Shown here one piece after another: positions 16,238-29,100 of a stretch of DNA of 64,000 nucleotides. This stretch comes from Prescottella agglutinans (GTDB taxonomy: Bacteria; Actinomycetota; Actinomycetes; Mycobacteriales; Mycobacteriaceae). The first letter of the stretch is position 1, and each line of letters starts with the position of its first letter. The translations under genes were made by a program, and so were the position numbers. The notes under the pieces were generated by a model, which did not search any database, had not been told where the DNA came from, and was given only the letters and a program-made list of their open reading frames with translations. Where the stretch lies: contig NZ_RKLP01000010.1 in the NCBI RefSeq assembly GCF_004011865.1, forward strand, positions 213,193 through 277,192. The letters run 5' to 3'.

Positions 16238-17038
16238 ATGCCCATCGCCACCATCAACGGGATTCCTCTGAACTACCAGGTCAAGGGCGAGGGCGACCTC
16301 GTCGTGCTGATTATGGGGACCGGCAGCCCCGGCCGCGTGTGGGACCTGCACCAGGTGCCGGCGCTGCAGGCCGCGGGCTACCGGGTGTGCACGTTCGACA
16401 ATCGCGGCATCGCGCCGTCCGGGGAGAGCGTCGACGGCATCACGATCGAGGCGATGGTGGCCGATACCGCGGGGCTGATCGAACTGCTCGGTGGCCCGGC
16501 GCACGTCGTGGGCACCTCGCTCGGTGCCCGTGTCGCGCAGGAGTTGGCGCTCGCGCGCCCGGAGTTGGTCCGCAAGGCCGTGTTCCTCGCCGGTCACGCC
16601 CGCATGGACCAGTTCCAGCGCACCCTCAACGAGGGGGAGCGGGCGCTCGAGGAGTCCGGCGTCGAACTGCCGGCCAAGTATCGTGCCGCCGTCACGGCGG
16701 TGATGAACCTGTCGCCCGCCACGCTCGCCGACCAGCACGCGGCCCGCGACTGGCTCGACGTCTTCGAGTTCTCCGGCGGCAAGACCTCGCCCGGGGTGCG
16801 CGCGCAGCTCGCGATGGACCGTGAATTCGACCGGGTGCACGCCTACCGCGGCATCACCCGGCCGTGCCTGTCCGTCGGCTTCGCCGACGACCGGATGATC
16901 CCGGCCTACCTGTCGAAGGAGGTGGCGGACGCGATCCCGGGCGCGGTGTACCAGGAGATCCCCGACACCGGGCACTACGGCTACCTGGAGCGTCCCGAGG
17001 CGGTCAACAAGGTGGTCCTGGACTTCCTCGCCGGCTGA
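16238..17038 (+). CDS. Alpha/beta hydrolase of the siderophore locus
   Basis: This 266-residue alpha/beta-hydrolase-fold protein has the oxyanion region IMGTGSPGRVWD, the nucleophile elbow VGTSLGA (Ser), a likely acid in FADDRMIP and the catalytic His in PDTGHYGYLE. There is no signal peptide, so it is cytoplasmic. It begins 34 bases after an iron box and ends 123 bases before the NRPS start. Candidate roles are a type II-like editing thioesterase, a siderophore hydrolase that frees iron, or a peptide-releasing enzyme, since the NRPS has no thioesterase of its own. Typical type II thioesterases have GxSxG as GHSMG, whereas this one has GTSLG, closer to esterases of the 3-oxoadipate enol-lactonase type. 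I cannot choose between these. Confidence 0.85.
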   Translation: MPIATINGIPLNYQVKGEGDLVVLIMGTGSPGRVWDLHQVPALQAAGYRVCTFDNRGIAPSGESVDGITIEAMVADTAGLIELLGGPAHVVGTSLGARVAQELALARPELVRKAVFLAGHARMDQFQRTLNEGERALEESGVELPAKYRAAVTAVMNLSPATLADQHAARDWLDVFEFSGGKTSPGVRAQLAMDREFDRVHAYRGITRPCLSVGFADDRMIPAYLSKEVADAIPGAVYQEIPDTGHYGYLERPEAVNKVVLDFLAG

Positions 17039-17085
17039 TCCCGCCCGCAATCGCGGGAGGGCGGTGGGCGAGTTCTGCAGCAGGG

Positions 17086-17104
17086 GTGGGTTAGCCTATC
17101 CTAA
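17086..17104. promoter_or_regulatory. IdeR-type iron box upstream of the siderophore NRPS
   Basis: GTGGGTTAGCCTATCCTAA matches the IdeR consensus at 15 of 19 positions. It lies 57 bases before the NRPS start and after the hydrolase stop, so the synthetase has its own iron-controlled promoter. Confidence 0.8.
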
Positions 17105-17161
17105 AGTCCGACTCACAGCGTCCGTCTCGCGCGGCGCGCCACGACGGACGATCGGATTTGT

Positions 17162-20100
17162 ATGTCTGCGGACCACTTGCCGGCTGCCCCCATGCCCGAC
17201 GCGTCCGTCGCGGGTCTACCCATCACCGCGGCGCAGTCCGAGATCCTGGTCGCGCAGCAGTTGGATCCGCAGAGCACCGTCTACAACCTCTCCCTGGTCG
17301 TCGAGGCCACCGGGCCCATCGACCTGGACCGTGCGGTCGAGGCGATCCGCCGGACCGTCGGCCACGCGGAGGCGCTGCACGTCCGGTTCCGGGTCGGCGA
17401 GGACCGGACGCTGCGGCAGGTGCCGGTGCCGTCCGATGCGTGGCCGCTCGAGGTGGTCGACGTGCGCGACGCCGCCGATCCCGAGGCCGCCGCGCAGGAG
17501 TGGATGGACCGGGACATGGCGGCCGTCGTCGACGTCACCGGCGACGACGCGCTGTTCGCGCATGCGCTGCTCCGCCTCGCCGACGACCACACCCTCTGGT
17601 ACCAGCGCTACCACCACAGCATCGTCGACGGCTTCGGCATCTCGCTGATCGTCGCCGACATGGTCGCGCGCTACGACGATCCCGACCTCGAGTCGAAGGC
17701 GGGAGCGTGGGCGCTGCGCGACCTGGTCGACGCCGACGTCGACTACCGCGGTTCGGCGCGGTTCGAGGCCGACCGGGACTACTGGCTCGCCCAGATCCTC
17801 GACGCGCCCGAGCCGCCGCAGATCTGCGCGGGCGGCGCCGACGCCTCGGCCACGCCCGAGTCCACGACCGTCACGATCGACGCCGCCATCGCGGACGCGC
17901 TGTACGAGTTCGCGTCCGCCGCGGGAATCCGTCGCACCAGGCTGCCGATGGCGCTGATCGTCGCCTACATGCACCGCGTCACGGGCCTGCGGGACCTCAC
18001 CGTCTCGGTGCCGATGGCCGCGCGCGTCGGCCGCGCGATGCGGCGCACCCCCGGCATGGCGTCGACGATCCTGCCGGTGACGTTCCACGTGGATCCGGGC
18101 GCCACCGTCGGCGACCTCGCGCGCGCGATCGACGCGCAACTGGTGGCGACGCTGCGGCACGGGCGTTTCCGCGGCGAGGACCTCGCCCGCGAGGTGCGCG
18201 CGATCGACCCCGACCGGCGCGTGTTCGGTCCGGGCATCAACTCGATGATGTTCGAGCACGTGCTCGAGTTCGCCGGCCACCCCGCCCACATCCGCGGCTC
18301 GGTCACGGGGCCGGTCCAGGACCTCGACTTCTCGATCCAGGGCGGCGAGGACGGCGAACCGATCCGCATCGACCTGCGTGCCCCGGCCGGGCAGCGTGCG
18401 GAACTGCTGCGCCACGAGGAACGACTGGCGCACTTCGTGTCCCAGTTCCTGCGCAACCCGATGGCCGCCGTGGGTGCGCTCGAGCCGATGACCGACGACG
18501 AGCGCCGCCGCGTTCTGGTCGACTGGAACGACACCGCCGAACCCCAGCCGTCGCGCACCGTCCCGGAACTGTTCGCCGACGCCGTCCGACTGGATCCGGA
18601 CGCCGAGGCTCTCGTGGCCGGCGATCGCCGACTGACGTACCGGGAGTTGTCGGAGCGCGTCGCCCAGCTGGCACACCACCTGCGCGATCGCGGTCTCCAG
18701 CCGGAAGAGGTTGTGGCCGTGGGTCTGCCGCGGTCCGCGGAGATGGTCGTCGGCCTGCTCGCGGTGCTGTGCGCGGGCGGGGCGTTCGTGCCGCTGGACC
18801 CGTCGTGGCCGCAGGAGCGCCGCGACTCCGTCCGCGCCGACGCCGCGGCCCGCCTGGTGCTCACCGGCCCGGGCGGGGTGGACGCCGGAACCGACTCGGT
18901 GCACGTCGATCTCGCCGACTGGTCACACGGCGACCAGCCGACGGACCTGCCGGACGGTGACCTCGACGGCCGCCGTCTCGCCTACGTGATCTTCACGTCC
19001 GGCTCCACCGGTCGGCCCAAGGGCGCGATGATCCGGCACGAGGCGATCTGTGCGCGCCTGTTGTGGCAGCGCGAACGCATCCTCGGGTTCGGTGCCGCCG
19101 ACGCGTCGCTGTTCAAGGCGCCGCTGTCCTTCGACATCTCGGTCAACGAGATTCTGCTGCCGCTGGTGTCGGGTGGTCGGCTGATCGTCACCGAGCCGGG
19201 CGGCGAGCGCGACCCGCAGTACCTGCTCGATCTCATTGCCCGCGAGCGCGTCACGTTCGTGTACCTGGTGTCGTCGATGCTCGACGTCCTGCTGGACCTG
19301 GCCCGCGGCACCGACCTGCTGGCCGGGCTGCGGCACGTGTGGTGCGGCGGCGAGGTGCTCACCCCGGACCTGTTCGACCGGTTCCGTCGCCAGTTGTCGA
19401 CGACGCTGTATCACGGGTACGGTCCGGCCGAGGCGACGATCGGTGTCTCGCACGTGATCTACCGCGACGACGCCGCCCGCATCGCGACGTCCATCGGCCG
19501 CCCCAACCCCAACACCCAGCTGTACGTTCTGGATTCGCAGTTGCGCCCGGTGCCGGAGGGCATCGGCGGCGAACTGTACGCGGGCGGCTATCTGCTGGGC
19601 CGCGGCTACGTCGGCGCGCCCGGCCTCACCGCGGCGCGCTTCGTCGCGAACCCGTTCGGCGACGACGGTTCCCGGCTGTACCGCACCGGCGACCTGGCGC
19701 GTTGGAGCGCCGACGGCACCCTCGACTTCCTCGGCCGCGCCGACAACCAGGTGAAGATCCGCGGCATGCGCCTCGAACTCGAGGACGTCGAGGCCGCGCT
19801 CGCGTCCAGCCCGGACGTTCGGCACAGCGCCGTCCTGGTCCGCAAGACCCCGGCCGGCGCGAACTACCTTGCGGCGTACGTGGTTGCGGACGGCGACGGG
19901 CAACCCTCCGTCGACGCGCTGCGGGCGTGGGCGTCGGACAAGCTGCCGGAGTACATGGTGCCGTCGGCCTTCGTCGTCCTGGACGCGTTCCCGCTCACCC
20001 CGAACGGGAAGCTGGATCGCCGGGCGCTGCCGGAGCCCGACCTGGCCGCGGCGAGCGAGCACGTCGCGCCGCGCACCGCGCTCGAGTCTGCGCTGTGCGC

Positions 20101-23100
20101 GATGATCGCGGAGGTGCTCGGGCTCGAGCAGGTCGGTGTCACCGACGACTTCTTCGCCCTCGGCGGCGACAGCATCGTCGCGATCGCACTCGTCAACCAG
20201 GCGCGGCGCGAGGGCTTCTCGATCAGCGCGCGCGACATCTTCCAGCTCCGGACCGCTGCTGCGCTCGCGGCCGCGGTCGACGGCCGGGTCGAGGACGCCG
20301 CGGACACCGACGACGTCGCAGTGGGCGAGATCCCGGCCACGCCCGTCGTTGCGCGCGTGTGCGCCCCCGGCACCGACGTCCGCACCTTCCACCAGTGGGT
20401 ATCGGTGCAGACCCCGGCCGGGCTCGACGAGGCGACCGCGACGGCAGCCCTGCAAGCAGTCGTCGACCGGCACGATGCGCTGCGCGCGCGGTGGAATCGG
20501 GAGACCGGGACGCTCGTGGTCCCGGAGACGGCGGCGCCGGTGACGATCCACGTGTCGGACGTGTCCGGCGACGTCGACGCCGCGGTGGCCGCCGACCGGG
20601 AGATCGTGGTCGACCTGCTCGATCCCGAGTCCGGGATCATGCTGCAGGCCGCCCTGTTCCACTGCGCTGACGCCCCGGGCCGGCTGCTGCTCGTCGCGCA
20701 CCACCTCGTCGTGGACGGGGTGTCGTGGCGGATCCTGCTGGAGGACTTCGCACGTGCCGCGACCGCGATCCTCGCCGGCGCCGCCGAGCCGACGACCGGC
20801 TCGGCTGGTGTCGACCTGCCGCCGGTCGGGACGTCGCTGCGCCGGTGGGCGCAACTGTCGGACGAGCGCGCCCGGTCGGGCGCGTTCGACGACGAACTCG
20901 GCTACTGGCGGTCGGTGACGGCCCCCGGCACGCTCGAGATCGGCTCGCGTGCACTCGATCCCGCCACCGACACGTGGGCCACCGCGGACACCGCGACGGT
21001 CGAGACGACCGCGGAGGTCGCCGCGCCGCTGCTCACCGAGGTGCCCGCCGCGTACCACGCTGGCGCGGGCGACGTCCTCGTCGCCGCGCTGGCGCTGGCG
21101 CTGCGCCGCTGGCGGGGCGGTGACGGCAGTGACCTCGACGTACTGGTGGACCTCGAGGGCCACGGTCGCGAGGAACACCTCGTGCGCCGGGCGGGCACCG
21201 CCCTGGACGTCTCGCGCACGGCCGGTTGGTTCACCACTGTCTACCCGGTGCGACTCGATGTCGCACCGGACGACGTCCCGTCGGCGCTCAAGTCCGTCAA
21301 GGAACAGCTCCGCCGCGTCCCGAACAACGGATTCGGTTACGGCGCACTGCGATACCTGAACAACTCCGGTGGTGACCTGGCGACCGGTACCACGCCGCCG
21401 GTGCTGTTCAACTACCTCGGCCGGGTCGCGTCCGGCGCCGGCGTCGACTGGCTTCCCACCGCGACCGGCGGTGCCAGCGACCCGGCGATGCCGATCGGAC
21501 ACGCCCTCACCGTCGACGTCATCGCGACCGACGGACCCGACGGGCCGACCCTGCACACCACGCTCAGCTGGGCCGACGGCGTGCTGTCGCGGGCCGAGGT
21601 CGACGAGTTCGCCGACCGCTGGCGCGCCGCGCTGCGCCAGATCGCCGCCGCCGTCGCCGACGGCGGCCACACCCCGTCCGACTTCCCGCTGGTGCCGCTG
21701 GCGCAGGTCGACGTCGACCACGTCGCGGAGGCCACGCCGACGTTGGCCGACATCCTGCCGACCACCCCGCTGCAGGACGGCATCTACTTCCACAGCGTCT
21801 ACGAGCGCGACGGTGTCGCCGACACCGAACCCGACCCGTACGTGGTCCAGCAGATCGTCGAACTGACCGGCGAGGTGGACGCGGTCGCGCTGCACCGGGC
21901 GCTGCAGGGCGTCGTCGACCGGCACGCCGTGCTCCGGGCGGCGCTGCGCCCGCTCTCCGACGGCCGTGTGGTGCAGGTGGTCTCGGCGAGAGCGGACGTC
22001 CCGATGACCGTGCTCGACCTGTCCGGCGACCCGGACCGGTCGGGCACCGTCGACCGCATGCTTGCCGCGGATCGGCTGCGCGGCTTCGACTTCGAGCGTC
22101 CACCGCTCGTGCGCTACACGCTCGTCCGGACCGAACCGGCGAAGTTCCTGCTGCTGCAGTCGATCCACCACGTGGTCGCCGACGGCTGGTCGGTGCCGGT
22201 GATGCTGCGGGAGCTGATGGCGCTCTACAGCCCGTCCGGCACCCCGCTCGCGTTGCCCGCGCCGGCGCCGTACCGGAACTACCTGGGATGGCTGGCGTCG
22301 CGTGACCGCGACGCGTCGCTCGAGGTGTGGCGCCAGGCGCTCGCCTTCGCGGACGAGCCGCCCACCCTGCCCTTCGCCCCCGCCGCGGGAGCGAAGGGCG
22401 TGCGCAGCGTGGAGGTCTCGCTGTCGGACACCGCGACCGCGGCGCTGGATCGGCTGGGCCGGGACCGCGGGCTGACCGTCAGCACGCTCGTCCACGGCGC
22501 GTGGGGTCTGCTGCTGGCGCGCCTCACCGGACGCCGCGACGTGCTGTTCGGGTCGACCGTGTCGGGCCGCGGCGGCGACCTACCCGGCATCGAATCCATG
22601 GTCGGACTGTTCATCAACACGGTGCCCGCCCGGCTGCGCCTGCGCCCCGACGAGACGGCCGCGGACGTCCTGGCGCGCTGGCAGTCCGAACAGTCGGCGC
22701 TGCTCGAGCACCAGTACGTGGGGCTCGGTGAACTGCGTCGCCTCACCGGTCTGCAGGAACTCTTCGAGACGCTCGTCGTGGTCGAGAACTACCCGATCGG
22801 GAGCACGGCCATCGCGGACCCGTCCGGCACCGTGCGGCTGACCGGCATCCGGTTCGACGAACATCCGCCGTACCCGCTCACGCTCATCGCCGTGCCCGGC
22901 GACCGGTTGCGGTTCGAGGTCAAGTACGACGCCGCCCGCGTCGGCGGTGCCACCGCCGCGCAGATGGCCGACGGACTCGCCGCCCTGCTGTCGGCGCTGC
23001 CGGAGGCGATCGACCGCCCGGTCGCGGCGCTCGCGCTCGCCGGACGTCCCGCGCCGGCGCCGCGCACCGAGTTCCCGTCGACGACCGTGACCGCGCTGCT

Positions 23101-26100
23101 CGAGGAGCAGGCAGCGCGCACCCCCGAGGCCACGGCGGTGGTGTTCGAGGGTCGGTCGCTCACCTACCGGCAGCTGCACGAGCGGGCGAACCGGCTGGCG
23201 CACATGCTGATCGACCTCGGTGTCCGGCCGGAGGCGAAGGTGGCCGTCGCGCTGCCGCGGTCGCTCGAGCTGATGGTGGCGCTGCTCGCGGTCGGCAAGG
23301 CCGGCGGCGCCTACGTGCCCCTCGACACCGGCTACCCGGCCGAGCGGCTCGCGTACATGCTCGACGACTCGGCCCCGGTGTGCGTGCTGACGACCGCTGC
23401 GGTCGCCGCGGCCCTCCCGCAGGGCGGTGCCGAGACGATCCGGGTCGACGAGATCGACCTGGACGGCTACCCAGTCGAGCGCCCGGAGGTCGCACCGTCG
23501 CCGCAGCACCCGGCGTACGTGATCTACACGTCCGGCTCCACCGGACGGCCCAAGGGTGTCGTCGTCCCGCACGTGGGTTTGGTAAACCGCCTGCTGTGGA
23601 TGCAGACGTTCCGGCCGATCCTCGGCACCGACCGCGTGCTGCAGAAGACCCCGTCGAGCTTCGACGTCTCGGTACCCGAGTTCTTCGGGCCGCTCCTGGC
23701 CGGTGCCACGCTCGTCCTCGCGCGCCCCGACGGCCACCGCGATCCGGAGTACCTGGCCGAGTTGATCGTCGACGAGCGGATCACCCGGGCCCACTTCGTG
23801 CCGTCGATGCTCGAACTGTTCCTCGCCGAGCCCAAGGCCCGCGCCTGCGCGGGGCTGCGCGTGGTCGCCGCCAGCGGGGAGGCGCTGCCGCTGTCGGTGG
23901 CACGCCGGTTCGCGGACGTGCTGCCCGGGGCTCTGCTCGACAACCTCTACGGCCCCACCGAGGCGTCGGTGGAGGTCAGCTTCGCGGCGGCCGTGCAGGA
24001 CCTGCCGACCACCGCCGCGGCCGTCCCGATCGGCCTCCCGGTCTCGAACACCGGTCTGTACGTGCTGGATCCGTACCTGCAGTCCGTCGTCGACGGCGGC
24101 ACGGGAGAGCTCTATCTCGCGGGCCCGCAGCTGGCGCGCGGATACCTCGGTCGGCCCGACGTCACCGCCGACCGCTTCGTCGCCGATCCGTTCGGCGCGC
24201 CCGGCGAGCGCATGTACCGCACCGGCGACATCGTGCGCCGGGGCGCAAACGGCGCGATCGAGTACCTGGGTCGGGCCGACGACCAGGTGAAGCTGCGCGG
24301 CTTCCGCATCGAGCTGGGGGAGATCGAGGCCCAGCTGGCCTCGCACCCCGAGGTGGCCCACGCGGCGGCGGTGATCCGGGAGGATATCCCCGGCCACCAG
24401 CAGCTCGTCGGCTACCTCGTCGCCGACCCCGCGCTCGACACCGAGGCTGTCCGCCGACACGTCGGAAGGGCGTTGCCGGAGTTCATGGTGCCGACCGCGC
24501 TGGTCGTGGTCGAGGCGCTGCCGCTCAGCCCGAGTGGCAAGCTCGACCGACGGGCGCTGCCCGCGCCGACCGTCCAGAACCGCACGAGCACGGACGGTTC
24601 GGCTCCGAGCGGCCGCTCCGCCGTGGTCGCCGGTCTGGTTGCCGAGGTCCTCGGCCGCGACACGGTCGGGGAGGACGACGACTTCTTCGCGCTCGGCGGC
24701 GACAGCATCCTCGCGATCCGCCTGGTGAACCTCGCTCGCCGCGAGGGCATCTCGATCACCCCGCGGCAGATCTTCGAGCAGCGCACCGCGCGGGAACTGG
24801 CGCGGCTGATCGGCGACACCGGGACATCGGCCGACGAGAGCGCGCCGACCCGCGCACCGATCACCACCACCGGCGACACCCTGCCCATGCCGGTCGTACA
24901 CCGGCTCTCGGAGTGGAGCGGTGGAACGGACCGCTTCAACCAGGCCGTGCTGCTGCACAGCCCCGCCGGATCGACGGCCGAGAACATCACGACCGCACTG
25001 CAGTCCGTCCTCGACCACCACGACGGGCTGCGGCAGTGCCTGACCCGGCACGCGCCGGGGGTGTGGTCGCTGCACATCGCCGAGCGCGGCACCGTCGCGC
25101 CGTCGCTGCGCCGCGTGGACGTCAGCGGTCACGACGAAGCGCAGTTGCGTGCGGTGATCGGGACCGAGTCGGCGGCCGCGGCCGACCGCCTCGATCCTGC
25201 GTCCGGCGCGGTCGTCGAGGCCGTGTGGTTCGACGCCGGCGAGCACGATCTCGGACGCCTGCTGCTGGTCGCCCACCACCTCGTCGTCGACGGCGTCTCG
25301 TGGCGGGTGCTGCTCGAGGACCTGCCGATGGCGTGGGTGGCGGCCCGGTCCGATCTACCCGCCGCGCTCGACCCCGTCGGCACCTCGCTGAAGGAGTACG
25401 CGGAGATCGTCACCGCGCACGCCCAGCAGCCCGCCCGGCTGGGTGAACTGGCGCACTGGCGTGAGATCACCTCTTCCGGAGCCGAACTCGTGCCGTCGGC
25501 GCAGGGTGACGCCACGATCGGCACCGGATCGAGCCGCACCGTGCGACTGACTGTCGCCGACACCGAGGCCGTGCTGACCGCCGTGCCCGCGCTCGCGCAC
25601 GCCGACGTCACCGACGTCCTGGTGACCGCGCTGCGCATCGCCGTGACTCGTTGGTTCGCCGAGCAGGGACGCGCGTCGGACCTGCTGGTCGATCTCGAAC
25701 GGCACGGTCGCGAGGAGTTGTCGGCCGGTGTCGACCTGTCCCGCACCGTCGGCTGGTTCACCAACATCACCCCGGTGCGCCTGCCCGGCGGCAGCGACGG
25801 CGTCCAGGCACTCAAGTCGGTCAAGGAGGCGCTGCGCGCCGCGCCGAACGGCGGCATCGGCTACGGCATGCTGCGGTACACCAACGCCCGCACCGCCGGG
25901 ATGCTGGCCGCGGGTGCATCGGCGCAGGTGCTGTTCAACTACCTGGGCCGGATGCCCGCCGGCCTCGTCGGGCCGTGGAGCACGGCGCCCGAAACCGACG
26001 TCCTGGCAACCGAACCCGACGCCGACATGGGCGGTCCGTACCGGCTGCTCGTCAACGCGCTGTGCGAGGACACCCCGGACGGGCCCGTGCTGAGCGCGGT

Positions 26101-29100
26101 GTTCGGCTGGTCCGAGCCGGACCTGTCCGCCGCGGATGCCCGCGCCCTGAGCGACGGTTGGGCGGCGGCGCTGAGCGAACTGGCCGTCCTCGCCTCGCAG
26201 CACGACGGGCCCGCCGCGCTCACCCCGTCCGACGTTCCGCTGACCGCCCTCACCCAGGGCGAGATCGACACCGTCGTCGACGCCGCTCCCACGGCCGTCG
26301 AGACCATCTGGCCGCTGTCGCCGCTGCAGGAGGGCCTGTACTTCCAGGCCGGAATCGCCGACGGCGCCGACATCTACACCGCCCAGTTCTCGCTGGACTT
26401 CGACCGGCACCTCGACCTGGAGCGACTGGCCGCCGCGATCCGCACCCTGCAGCGCCGCAACCCGACGCTGCGTGCCGGATTCGCCAGTGCCGGACTGAGC
26501 GCGCCGGTGCAGTTCGTCACCGCCGGACTCGACGTCCCGATCACCGAGGTGGACCTGCGCGACCTCGACGACGCCGCCCGGGAGGACCGGGCCGCGCAGT
26601 TGATGCTCGCGGATCGGCTCACCCCGTTCGACCTCGCGGCGCCGCCGCTGTGGCGCGCGCTGGTGCTGCGCCTCGGCGAGGACCGCGACCGCCTGGTGAT
26701 CAACCGCCAGTTCCTGCTGTGGGACGGCTGGTCCAACGGCCTCGTCGTCAGCCAACTCCTCGCGCTGTACGAGACCGGTGGCGACGACACCGGATTCGTC
26801 ACGCCCGACGGCGGATTCGACGACTACCTGTCCTGGCTCGCCGGCCGCGACGGTGACGCCGCCCGCGCCGCGTGGGAGCGGACGCTCTCCGGGCTCGCCG
26901 AACCGACGTTGCTGGCGCGGCGGACCGGCGCACCCGCCGGCCTGCCCGACCGCCGTGATGCGGTGCTCTCCCGCGAACTCGGCGAGCGCCTGCGTGCCCA
27001 GGCGACACGGGCGGGTGTCACGTTCAACGCGATCCTGAACGCGGCGCTCGGGCTGGTGCTCGCCGGTGCCACCGGTCGGGGCGATGTCGTGTTCGGCACG
27101 ACGGTCGCCGGCCGGCCGCCGGAGGTGCCGGGAATCGATTCCGTGGTCGGCATGTTCCTCAACACCGTGCCGGTGCGGATGTCGCTGCAGCCGAACGAGT
27201 CCGTCGCCGATCTCATGCGCCGCACCCAGTCCGAGCGGCTCGAACTGATGCCGCACGACTATCTCGGCCTCGCCGCGATCCAGCGGACGAGCGAGCACCG
27301 GGAACTGTTCGACGTGCTGTACGTGCTGCAGAACTTCGTCGACGAGAACCAGGTGTCCGCGCTGCACTCCGCGCACGACATCAGCGGCGGCGACAGCATC
27401 GACCACACGCACTACCCGCTCACGGTGGTCGTCACGCCCGGCGCCGAGACCAAGGTGAAGTTCGAGTTCCACCCCGACAAGGTGGCGGCGTCGGACGCCG
27501 AACGGATGCTCGAGTCCTTCGTCGGACTCCTCGAACAGTTCGCCGGGGACCTCGACGTGCTCGTCGGCCGGACGAACACGCTCACCCCCGCCGACCGCGC
27601 CCTGCTCGCGGTCCGGCAGGTCGAGACCGATCACCCGGTGCCGGAGCGGACGATCGCGGACCTGTTCGCCGAGACCGCGCAGCGGATCCCGGACGCCACC
27701 GCGCTGGTGTTCGGCGACGTCTCCGTCGCCTACGCCGATCTCGACGCCCGGATCAACCGGATGGCGCGGGTGTTGCTCGCGCACGGCGCCGGTCCGGAGA
27801 GGATCGTCGCGCTCGCGCTGCCGCGGTCGGTGGAGACCGTCGTCGCGCTGTTCGCGGTGCTGCGGACCGGTGCCGCGTATCTGCCGCTCGAGCTGGACCA
27901 CCCGGCCGAGCGTCTGGTGGGGATGCTCGACGACGCCCGCCCGGTCACGATGGTGACCACCGCGGCGGTCGCCGAAAGCCTCTCGGCGGCAACGGTCGAC
28001 GCGATCGTCCTCGACGACGCGACGGTTCGCGACACGCTCGGCGCCGCCGACGGGTCCGCGCTCCCCGGCGCCGAACTCGGCGGCTTCGCGCCCGGCACCC
28101 CGGGCCGCATGGACCATCCCGCCTACGTGATCTACACGTCCGGCTCCACCGGCCGACCCAAGGGTGTCGTGACGCCGTACCGCGGCCTGACGAACATGCA
28201 GTACAACCACCGCGAGGCGATCTTCGACCCGGTCGTGCGCGGGGAGGACGGCCGCACGCTGCGCATCGCGCACACCGTGTCGTTCGCGTTCGACATGTCG
28301 TGGGAGGAGTTGCTGTGGCTCGTGGAGGGCCACGAGGTGCACATCTGCGACGAGACGCTGCGGCGGGACGCGCGGGCACTGGTCGCGTACGGCGACGAAC
28401 ACGAGATCGACGTCGTGAACGTGACGCCCACGTACGCGCGGCACCTCATCGAGGAGGGCCTGCTCGACGACGGTCCCGGCCGGCACCGGCCGCCGCTGGT
28501 CCTGCTCGGCGGCGAGGCCGTCTCCGATCACGTGTGGGACACGTTGCGCGACACCGACGGCACGTGCGGCTACAACCTGTACGGGCCCACCGAGTACACG
28601 ATCAACACGCTCGGCGGCGGGACGATGGACAGCGCGACCCCGACGGTGGGGCGCCCGATCTGGAACACCGTCGCCCACATCCTCGACGGCTGGCTCCGGC
28701 CCGTCGCCGACGGGGTGCCCGGCGAGCTGTACATCTCCGGTGTCGGGCTCGCACGCGGCTACCTCGACCGGTTCGGACTGACCGCCGAGCGGTTCGTCGC
28801 CGACCCGATCGTGGGCGGGGGTGCGCGGATGTACCGCACCGGCGACCTCGTCCGCCGCGGCGTCGACGGCAACATCGACTTCCTCGGCCGCACCGACGAT
28901 CAGGTGAAGATCCGTGGTCACCGCGTGGAACTGGGCGAGGTGGAATCCGTGCTGGCCGCGCACGACGCGGTGCGGCAGGCCGCCGTGATCGCGGACGCCG
29001 GTCCGGGCGGAATCAAGCGTCTGGTCGCCTACGTCGTGCCGGGGCGCGAGGGCGCGGCCGACGACGTTGCAGCCCACGCCCGGAAGGTGTTGCCGGACTA

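Noticed and set aside
17039..17058. Terminator between the hydrolase and the NRPS
   Set aside because: Only a 6-bp stem (TCCCGC/GCGGGA) could be formed, too weak to claim. Some read-through from the hydrolase into the NRPS is possible.
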